Origin: Schaalia radingae
Lineage (GTDB): Bacteria > Actinomycetota > Actinomycetes > Actinomycetales > Actinomycetaceae
Direction: 5' to 3'
Assembly: GCF_900106055.1 (NCBI RefSeq)
Contig: NZ_LT629792.1
Location: forward strand, 248,001 to 312,000
Length of the DNA: 64,000 bases
The first letter of the stretch is position 1, and each line of letters starts with the position of its first letter. This document shows positions 1 to 8,000 of this stretch, one piece after another. The position numbers were made by a program, and so were the translations under genes. The notes beneath the pieces are model-generated. The model made no database searches, had not been told where the DNA came from, and was given only the letters and a program-made list of their open reading frames with translations.

Positions 1-70
1 CGTCAGTTTCGCGCACCCCAAAGCCTTTTATTAAAATGAGGGTCTTTTCCTGATGGCTCTAACCGGCTTT

Positions 71-772
71 TTAGCAATTAGGGGACATGGATGAGGCAGC
101 AGTGACTCCGCTCATTATCCAGGCAGCACTGTGAATCAAGCCATTGGCGATGATCCAGGCTCCGTTAATGAGCGCTCTATCACGACCTTTCATCACTACA
201 CCGAAGCGACCGGAATCAATGCGGAGTGGGTCTTTTCCCTGCAGGTCTGTAGTTAACTCGCAGTCGAGGAAATCCAGGAAGCGACCGGTCGCTGGAGCAT
301 AGGCCTTGTAGGCGGCTTCTTTCGCACTGAAAATGATCCTGTCCCACGCTGAATTTTCCAGGGCTGGTGTTCTGCGAAAAATCTGGCACTCCCCGGGGGT
401 GAGAATTCGGTCTCGTAGCCCTTCGGGTAGTGGCAACGCGCTCTCGGCATCAATTCCGATTCCTGTCACGTCCTGTGACGATGCCACGACTGCAGCACGA
501 TATTGTCCGGTGTGTGTGAGTGAACCAGTTGTCCCTTCCGGCCACTGCAATCCTCGAATAGCGTGCGCGATCAATGGCGGTCGGGACAGGCCCAGACATC
601 TCAGGGCATCTCGTGCGCACGCTCGCACGCTGATGAATTCCTCGCGCCGTTGACGCGTCGCCCCTCGTAGATACGTGCGCTCTGACGCAAATAGCACTTC
701 CTCGTGCATGCCCCACGCCACTCGCGCGTAGACCTGTACTGGAAAGAGGCCCTCATAGATCTGTCGGCACAT
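71..772 (-). CDS. Sfp/EntD-type 4'-phosphopantetheinyl transferase
   Basis: This 233-residue protein has the two hallmark motifs of the Sfp superfamily: a GIGIDAE segment (the Mg-binding G-x-D-x-E) and FSAKEAAYKAY (the F/W-x-x-KEA-x-x-K block). The family transfers phosphopantetheine from CoA to the conserved serine of carrier domains. The NRPS encoded on the other strand has three carrier domains that would need this activation. It is transcribed divergently from the metallophore operon across a 19-bp DtxR-type iron box, so co-regulation is likely. The ATG at 772 is preceded by an AAGGA ribosome binding site about 10 nt upstream. Length is normal for an Sfp-type enzyme. Family assignment is firm; dedication to this NRPS is inferred from position. 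Confidence 0.9.
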   Translation of the reverse strand: MCRQIYEGLFPVQVYARVAWGMHEEVLFASERTYLRGATRQRREEFISVRACARDALRCLGLSRPPLIAHAIRGLQWPEGTTGSLTHTGQYRAAVVASSQDVTGIGIDAESALPLPEGLRDRILTPGECQIFRRTPALENSAWDRIIFSAKEAAYKAYAPATGRFLDFLDCELTTDLQGKDPLRIDSGRFGVVMKGRDRALINGAWIIANGLIHSAAWIMSGVTAASSMSPNC

Positions 773-806
773 TTTTTAAAAATCCTTGTTGCATAATTTT
801 TAGGAA

Positions 807-825
807 TTAGGTTACCCTAACCTAA
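807..825. promoter_or_regulatory. DtxR/IdeR iron box, divergent promoter region
   Basis: The sequence TTAGGTTACCCTAACCTAA is an exact 8-bp inverted repeat around a 3-nt centre. It differs from the classical IdeR/DtxR consensus TTAGGTTAGGCTAACCTAA only at two central positions. It lies 34 bp from the transferase start and about 40 bp from the chosen start of the ECF S component, so one site could repress both directions when iron is replete. The match is seen directly; binding by a DtxR-family repressor is inferred. No such repressor gene is in the window. Confidence 0.88.
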
Positions 826-866
826 CTATGTAAATAGTGCTTGGTTATACCGAGAGGGGTCGCTCT

Positions 867-1424
867 GTGAACGCGGAAGTAAAGAATGAAAAGAATCTAT
901 CGATAACGCAGGCACTCCTCGTCTCTGTCGCAGTTGGAGTCGCTGGGTCGATAGTTATTGTTCCGCTGACGTATCTGCAGATCTTCGCGACCCTTGCCCA
1001 CACTTACCTTGTTGCCCTGACTCTGGGACTGTGGGTGATTCCTTGCCTTCTGCCCCTCGTACTTGTCAGGCGTCCCGGCTCAGCTCTGCTCGCCTGCGGC
1101 GCTATCGGCGTAATCTCAGCGGTTACAACCCCCTTTGGTCTGGCGGCAATTCCAGCTCTGCTTTTTGAAGGTTTAATTGTCGAGATTCCATTCCTGGTGA
1201 CTCTGTACCGGTCCTGGCGAACCGTTCAGTACTACGTGGCCGGAGGTATCCTCGGTGCCTTCATGGGTTTCATGGTGCCCGCAAGTATCGGAATCAAAAC
1301 GCCCGGCATCACGCTTCCGATCATCTGCATGCTGATCGCACTGGTTTCTGCGCTGGCAGGAACCTGGCTGTGCTTCCTCATCGGATCCAAGGTGCGTCTG
1401 ACCGGCGTACTCGGCGAGCACTAG
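867..1424 (+). CDS. ECF transporter substrate-binding (S) component, YkoE-like
   Basis: A small (185 aa) hydrophobic protein with about six membrane segments. The stretch GLWVIPCLLPLVLVRRPGSA around residues 60-80 resembles the GLW...+KPGAA signature of YkoE-type S components. Known YkoE proteins take up thiamine precursors together with YkoD (tandem ATPases) and YkoC (T component), and the next gene encodes exactly that ATPase-ATPase-T arrangement in one chain. Here the upstream element is an iron box with no TPP riboswitch visible, and the gene opens the NRPS operon, so a metallophore, metal or precursor substrate is suggested. The start is GTG 867, which has a GAGAGGGG site; GTG 837 would also be in frame. 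An MptD-type S component is an alternative family. Confidence 0.72.
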   Translation: MNAEVKNEKNLSITQALLVSVAVGVAGSIVIVPLTYLQIFATLAHTYLVALTLGLWVIPCLLPLVLVRRPGSALLACGAIGVISAVTTPFGLAAIPALLFEGLIVEIPFLVTLYRSWRTVQYYVAGGILGAFMGFMVPASIGIKTPGITLPIICMLIALVSALAGTWLCFLIGSKVRLTGVLGEH

Positions 1425-1440
1425 TGACGGTCCGCTGCCG

Positions 1441-3480
1441 ATGCTTTCAGTGGAAAGTCTTGCCGTTATCTCTGATGGCGGGCAAACAATTGTTGGTCCC
1501 ATCTCTTTCCAGGTCGCGCGCGGCCAGCTCTGCGTGCTCAGTGGGGAACACGGAAGTGGAAAAACTCTGTACGCCAGAGCCATGAGCGGGCTACTGCCGT
1601 CGTCATTACACGTAAGCGGTCACGTTCAGTGCGACGAAGTCGTCTACGTTGGAGAAGATGCCGACAGTCAGGTAGCGACACTGTCAGTACTGGACGAAAC
1701 GGCCAGTTCGCTTGAATATCTCCTGTTACCACCGGTCGAGGTGAAAAAGCGATGCCAATGGGCACTCCGCGCGATGGAGCTGGAAGGACTTGAAGCGAGA
1801 AATCCGTGGACGCTTTCCGGCGGAGAGCGTCAGCGCTTGGCGTTAGCCTCGGCGATCGCCCGGAGACCCGACGTGCTGGTTCTTGATAACCCGTGCAGCA
1901 ACATCGACAAAGCAGGTCGGGACACTGTCTACCACGTCCTGCGACAATTGGCAGATGATGGAATCGCAGTTGTCCTGTGTGAGAACCGGACCCTAAAGCC
2001 GCAGTGGGCAGACTCCCTCGTCGCTCTTCCTCGACCGCGACAGCCTCACCGCGCCCGAGAACCTGTTTCATTCGAACACGCACACGGTGCCCTGAAAGGC
2101 CCCGCCATCAGTTTGCGCAACATCACATGCGGTCACGATCCTGTCAGACTGGATGCTGTCAGCCTTGACCTTCAACCTGGACACATCTACATGCTGACTG
2201 GGCCAAATGGGTGCGGCAAGACAACGCTCATGGCCGTTATCGCCGGAGCTGTCAAACCTGACGGTGGGCAAATAACGGTCAATGGTCGACGTGTTCGCCG
2301 GCTTCCAGATGGAATGCTCGATTGGGCGCAGCAAAATCCTGAACGACAGTTTGTCCTGAACACTGTTGAAGAAGAACTGAATAGTGCCTTCGTTAGGAGC
2401 GACAGTAAGGGTCCTTTGAGTCCGCAGGATCTTGCTGTTTTGCCGCAACTTTTTGGGCTGACCGATCTTCTTGGCGAATCTCCATACTCGCTCAGTGGGA
2501 ACCGTAAAAGAGCCTTGGGGATCGTACTGTGTTTGTTGTCAAACCGTCCTCTAGTTGTCCTGGATGAGCCAACGGCGAATTTCAACCAAAGCCAGGTGCT
2601 GGGAACAGTCCTGAAGGCCTATGCGCGCAACGGTGGAATAGTTGTTGTCAGCTCACACGACGAGGAACTGCTGCCGCGTGACGTCAGTGTCGATATGAGT
2701 CGTACGCACACGCGTGTGAATTCTGAAGTCAAATCCGATGAACACGGTCCTGTCCGTTCCCGTCGCCGCCCAGCAGATGCGACCGTTCCCCTGAACCCGG
2801 TCACCGCTATCGGAGTGCTCATCGGACTCATCGTTCTGGGGATTGTGCTTCCTCATGCGGAGGCTGTTGCGGCCCTCAGCGCAGGAGCTCTTCTGGCTGC
2901 TGTACCTTTCCACAGAAACTGGCGCACTTTCGTGTTCCACGCTGTCGCGGCAACGTGCGCAGGTCTGGCCTTTTCCCTCATGGCGCTGCGTGGCAGCTGG
3001 TATGTGGGAGCAACTCTTGATGTGGCGCGCATTGCTCGACACGGCGCACTGGGATCGCTGATCCTGGCTGCTTCGTTGTGGGCCGGATCGGCGACAACCG
3101 TCACCCAACTGGCGGATGCGGTATCGCAGCGGCTCAAAGTGCCGTACACATACTGCAGCATCATGTTGAGCGGCGTGTCGATTGCGCAGTATCTGCACAA
3201 CACCCAGCCCTTCATAGCAGCCGCAGTACGACTGCGAAACGTCAAAGCGGGCAGCGCATTCAATGCAGCTCTGACGCGAATTCTGCTCCCTGTGCGCTAT
3301 GCATTTCCACTATTCGTCGAGTCCATTAGGTACTCGAAACGTCTGAACGACACGTTGGAATCGCGTGGCTTTGGTCGATTCTCGAAAAAAACATATCGCC
3401 ACACTTATTTATGGCGGCTGCGCGACCCAATAACGATTTTATTGATCTTTTTGGCCATTGTCATATCGATCTGGATTTAG
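1441..3480 (+). CDS. fused ECF energy module: ATPase-ATPase-EcfT
   Basis: A 679-aa protein joins three modules that are usually separate. NBD1 (about 1-200) has Walker A GEHGSGKT (35-42) and signature LSGGERQR (125-132), but the Walker B aspartate is followed by Asn150 instead of Glu, and Glu181 replaces the switch histidine. NBD2 (about 215-440) has Walker A GPNGCGKT (254-261), intact D375-E376 and His406, but a degenerate signature LSGNR (351-355). Residues about 455-679 are hydrophobic and carry the EcfT-type E-S-R-G-F motif at 640-644. In a closed NBD pair this gives one canonical and one dead ATP site. It should power the S component encoded 16 bp upstream. The tandem ATPase layout recalls YkoD, with YkoC fused on. 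Confidence 0.85.
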   Translation: MLSVESLAVISDGGQTIVGPISFQVARGQLCVLSGEHGSGKTLYARAMSGLLPSSLHVSGHVQCDEVVYVGEDADSQVATLSVLDETASSLEYLLLPPVEVKKRCQWALRAMELEGLEARNPWTLSGGERQRLALASAIARRPDVLVLDNPCSNIDKAGRDTVYHVLRQLADDGIAVVLCENRTLKPQWADSLVALPRPRQPHRAREPVSFEHAHGALKGPAISLRNITCGHDPVRLDAVSLDLQPGHIYMLTGPNGCGKTTLMAVIAGAVKPDGGQITVNGRRVRRLPDGMLDWAQQNPERQFVLNTVEEELNSAFVRSDSKGPLSPQDLAVLPQLFGLTDLLGESPYSLSGNRKRALGIVLCLLSNRPLVVLDEPTANFNQSQVLGTVLKAYARNGGIVVVSSHDEELLPRDVSVDMSRTHTRVNSEVKSDEHGPVRSRRRPADATVPLNPVTAIGVLIGLIVLGIVLPHAEAVAALSAGALLAAVPFHRNWRTFVFHAVAATCAGLAFSLMALRGSWYVGATLDVARIARHGALGSLILAASLWAGSATTVTQLADAVSQRLKVPYTYCSIMLSGVSIAQYLHNTQPFIAAAVRLRNVKAGSAFNAALTRILLPVRYAFPLFVESIRYSKRLNDTLESRGFGRFSKKTYRHTYLWRLRDPITILLIFLAIVISIWI

Positions 3481-3495
3481 AAAAGAGTATTGATT

Positions 3496-5082
3496 ATGCG
3501 AAAATTCCTGTCTGTTTTAGAGGATCTGGAAAACGAAAAAAACAAAGGTATAACCTTTATTGTGCGCGGCGAGGAAAGTTTCCTCAGCTACTCTGATCTT
3601 TACCACCAGAGCCCGAGAGTCGCAGGGAAACTCGCTGCCCGGGGAGTGCGCCCAGGTCAGCACGTGGTCTTCCAGCTCACCGGTAATCGCGATCTTATTG
3701 ATTTGTTCTGGGGCTGCATCTGGCTGGGCGCCATACCTGTAGCTGCACCGCCAGCCGTGTCCACCAACGATCAGGAACGTGTAAGCCGCATTGCCGACAT
3801 GCTGCCGGACGCTGTGATTCTTACCGATGAACGTACTGCGCCGCATATCCACAGTGAACGGTGTCTGCCGGTTCAGACAGTTAACAGCACTGAAACATAC
3901 GAAGAACTGCCTCTGTCTGAGACAAACGGCGAATCCATTCGGCTGGTGCAGATGTCGTCGGGATCAACAGGAGACCCCAAAGGCATCATCCTGACTGAGG
4001 AAACCCTGATGTCTGCAATGCAGGCGACCATTCCTCGACAGCCACAGCGTTTTGAGAACTGCATGCTCACCTGGTTGCCGCTCACGCACAACTTCTCACT
4101 GCTCGGCTTCCATGTCTATTCAATTTTCCGTGGTTATTCACAGGTTCTGATGCCGACGTCAGACTTCATCATGAACCCGCTGAACTGGTTCGAAGCCATT
4201 TCACGCCATCGAGCAACCGTAACAGTATGCCCGAACTTCGGGTTTGTTCATGTTTTGCGTTACCTCAAGGCGCGCGGGATTCCCGAGGGAGCCTCCTACG
4301 ATCTGTCCAGCGTGCAGAAAATAATCAGCGCATCTGAACCTGTTGACAGCAGAGCAGCCCATGCCTTCTGCGAGGCTCTGGCGAAATTCGGGCTTCGGTC
4401 CAATGCCGTTGTCGTGGCCTACGGTATGTCAGAGGCCTGTCTGCAGATTTCCACCACTCAGATATATGAGCCGTTGACGGCAGTGTGTCTGGATCGAGCC
4501 CGTGTGGCGATCGGTGCGCGCTATGTCGATATTGCCCAACCCGACGGAGCGGAATTCGTATCGGTTGGTCAGGCAGTACCTGGGATGGAAGTGTCGATTC
4601 GTGATAACGCCGGTGAGCAGCTGTCCCTTGACACAGTGGGTGAAATCTATATTCGTGGAACCTCCTTGACACACGAGTCGATAGGCATGAACGGTGTTGT
4701 TGAACATGATCTCACCTCGGATGGATTCCTTGCTACCGGCGATATCGGGTTGATTCACGAGGGCAACCTTTACGTCGTTGCCCGCAAGAAAGACATCATT
4801 TTTGTTAACGGGAAAAACTACTATTCACCGGACCTGGAATCCCTGTTGATGACAAAACTGGAGATCGAGACAGTTGTCTTGGGACGAACAGACCCGAAAA
4901 GCGGTGAAGAACAGGTGGTTGTGTTTGTTCCCGTGACCGAAAAGAACGTCAGCGATAAGGACATTATCGGCGTGATGGCGACCGATGCCGGAATTCCGGT
5001 CAGCAGGATTATGCGTATTGACGCGATTCCGCATACTGCCAACGGCAAAAAGTTGCGTCGAGAGTTGGAGGTCCTCCTGTGA
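3496..5082 (+). CDS. FAAL-like acyl-AMP ligase (starter acid activation)
   Basis: A 528-aa ANL-superfamily adenylating enzyme. Visible motifs are SSGSTGDPKG (P-loop), the FAAL-like block LTWLPLTHNFSLLGF, NPLNWFEAISRHRATVTVCPN, VAYGMSEA, ATGDIGLIHEGNLYVVARKKD and a terminal NGKKLRRELE. The middle blocks look more like fatty acyl-AMP ligases than like the aryl-acid ligases YbtE/DhbE. It should form an acyl-adenylate and load the N-terminal carrier domain of the NRPS whose GTG overlaps this stop codon by 4 bp. No salicylate synthase is nearby, so the acid may be fatty, aryl from elsewhere, or unusual. ATG 3496 is chosen over TTG 3490 for its spacing to GAAAAGAG. Confidence 0.82.
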   Translation: MRKFLSVLEDLENEKNKGITFIVRGEESFLSYSDLYHQSPRVAGKLAARGVRPGQHVVFQLTGNRDLIDLFWGCIWLGAIPVAAPPAVSTNDQERVSRIADMLPDAVILTDERTAPHIHSERCLPVQTVNSTETYEELPLSETNGESIRLVQMSSGSTGDPKGIILTEETLMSAMQATIPRQPQRFENCMLTWLPLTHNFSLLGFHVYSIFRGYSQVLMPTSDFIMNPLNWFEAISRHRATVTVCPNFGFVHVLRYLKARGIPEGASYDLSSVQKIISASEPVDSRAAHAFCEALAKFGLRSNAVVVAYGMSEACLQISTTQIYEPLTAVCLDRARVAIGARYVDIAQPDGAEFVSVGQAVPGMEVSIRDNAGEQLSLDTVGEIYIRGTSLTHESIGMNGVVEHDLTSDGFLATGDIGLIHEGNLYVVARKKDIIFVNGKNYYSPDLESLLMTKLEIETVVLGRTDPKSGEEQVVVFVPVTEKNVSDKDIIGVMATDAGIPVSRIMRIDAIPHTANGKKLRRELEVLL

Positions 5083-8000
5083 CGGACGCACAGACTGTAT
5101 GCGACATCCTTGAATCAATCGTGGATGTCACGTTTGAACCTCATGATCTGCTGCGGGCTCGTATACCCAATTCGATGATGCTGATGCAAGCTGTGCTCGG
5201 CCTTGAAGCGCGTTTGTCAGCCACCATAGATCTGTCCCGACTGGACTATGACGCAACTGTTGGTGACCTGGTTGGAATTATCGAAAAACGGGCGGAATCT
5301 GATCAGGCTGCCGATCCCGATCACGAAATCAGCCTGAGTCCGATCCAGATTGCGTATCTGCTGGGATCGGAAGAGGACATTGAACTGGGCGGGCAATCGA
5401 CATTCATTTATGCTGAAGCCGCCTTTGAGACGAGTGCTCATGAAGTTGCTGCCGCTGTGCGTACAATCGCTCAGCGCCATGATGTCTTTAGCTACCGTCC
5501 CGACCTGGAGACAGGTACGCTGAAGCGCACCGACTCCAGCATTTCGATAGAAACTCAAGAGGATGATTCGCCATCAGCCCGGTCGCGCGTGCGAGAGGAG
5601 CTGATGGAGCAGGCACGGAAGTCGAATGAAGACGGGCCTTTGGTGGGAGTGCGCATTCTCGGCAACGAAAACGCTTCACTGTGTGCCTACTTCAACATGG
5701 TGATCATGGATGCCGGATCACTGTATGTCTTCTTCCGCGAGCTCCGAGACATTCTGACAGGAAAGGATCTTCCTGAAGCAATGCCCTTGAGGCAGGCTAC
5801 CCGGCTCACTACTGAGCATCTTCAGGCATCTGTGCGGCAGCGTGACCTGGAATACTGGCGCACGAAAGTGCAGGACTTTCCAACGCCTACGTGTCCTGCC
5901 CACCGCGTGATGGGAGATCACCCCTGGCACACAGAGCGACTGAATAACCGTCTGGACGCGGACCTGTCACGCAAACTGGAACGCGTCGCTGAAAAGGCAG
6001 GTGCGAGCCTTTCAGCTCTGATCCTGGCTGCATGTTCTGCTGTTGTCTCACGATGGAACAATTCGCCGGGATTGATGTGCAACGTGACTGTTTCACGGCG
6101 AACTGCACTTGATCCGGGGAAGTCAGTGATGGGCGATTTTACGTCATCCATGCTGATGGGAATTGATGTCGACAATCCTGACACTATCGGTGAACTGGCA
6201 TCAACGATTAGTCGAGACATGCATGACGGAATCGTGCACGGCAGCGTCAGTGGGGTGGAGGTGATGACTGAATTCCTGCGCACGGAAGAAAACCAGGAAC
6301 AGGCCACAGCTTCGATTGTCTTTACAAGTTATCTGGGTGGCTCGTCCAATTCTGACCTGAAGATTGACTATCTGTACACTCAAACAGCGCAAGTCAGCCT
6401 CGACATGCAGGCAATGCCGGCGGGAAATGGGCAGATTAACCTGTCGTGGGACGTGGTGCCCGAATATTTCCCTTATGCCACAGACATGTTCGAGTGCCTT
6501 AAGTCGCTCCTGGCTCGCATCGCAGATGGTCACGATGCGTTGCCCGTGGTTGATCAGGCCACCGTCATTGAGTCCGAAAAATACAATTCGGTTCGGGCCG
6601 GCGACTCGGTGCGAACCATGCTCGACCTTGTCAGAGATTCAGTGCGGAAGTACCCGACGCACCAGGCAATCATTGCCGATCCCGGCTATACCTATCAGGA
6701 GCTGTGGGAAGCATCGGGTAACGTGGCAGCCTATCTGCGTGAAAAAGGTGCGCGCGAGAAAAGCACAGTCATTATTGAATTCGCTAAAGACTCTGCCGAC
6801 GTTGTCGCCATGGTCGCGGCGTTGCGTCTCGGTGCCGCTTATGTTCCAGTTGCAGCACATCTGCCTGCATACCGTCGCGATGCGATCCGCCGCCTTATCC
6901 CAGGGTCCGTTACGATCACGACCGACGAGGCTCTGCGTGAAAGCCGCGTGAAGCGTGAATTCGTCTCAGATGCATCGCCATCGCGTGAAGATCTGGCATA
7001 TATCATCTTCACGTCAGGATCAACCGGCGTTCCCAAAGGCGTGGAGATTTCCCACGGCGGTGCAGTAGGGACCATCAGTGACATCAACGATCGCTATGGA
7101 GTCGATTCACACTCGCGAATCATTGGTTTGTCGTCCCTGGGGTTTGACCTGTCCGTCTACGACATCTTCGGTTCACTTGCTGCCGGCGCCACACTTGTCA
7201 TGGTTCACGATGAACGAGACGCCGACCGGATTATCGATGTTCTGCGCACTCAGGACATCACTGTGTGGAATTCCGCGCCGGCCCTCATGGAACTGGCACT
7301 GCTGCGCTGCGAGCAAACAGACAGATTCGACTCTGTCAGGACAATCATGCTCAGCGGTGACCGCATTCCGGCATCGATGCCGGCGCGTGCGCACGCCGTG
7401 TTTCCCAACGCTCAGATCTACAGTCTCGGGGGCGCAACGGAGGCCAGCATATGGTCGATTCAGTTCCCACTCGACGAGGACAGCCTCGATAACCGAATCC
7501 CGTATGGTTACCCATTGGCGGGCCAGGGAATTCACATCCTGGGATACGACCTGACGATGTGCCCACGAGGTGTGCCCGGTGACATCTGGATATCAGGGCA
7601 GGGAGTCGCTCTGGGATACGCCCGCCAACCTGAGCTCACGGCAGAGGCATTTCGTGACATACCCGGACTGGGACGGTGCTACAGGACCGGTGACATCGGG
7701 CTGTTCAATCACGAAGGATTCGTTGAGTTCCTTGGCCGTAAGGATCGACAGGTAAAGGTATCTGGACACCGGATTGAACTGGGAGAAATCGAATCAGTAC
7801 TGAGCAGGTCCGGGCTGGTCATCACGTCGTGTGCGGCAATCATGGAAGGGGCGCACACCCCATCGTTGGTATGCGCCTACGTGCCGCGTGATGGTGTCCA
7901 GGGCACACAGATCCGCGACGAGCTTGCCCAGCAGCTGCCGGACTACATGATCCCGCGTGCGTTAATTCCCGTTGATTCCATACCGATGACAGTGAACGGG

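Noticed and set aside
773..866. TPP riboswitch before the YkoE-like gene
   Set aside because: The leader is under 100 bp and is occupied by the iron box; no thi-box sequence is visible.
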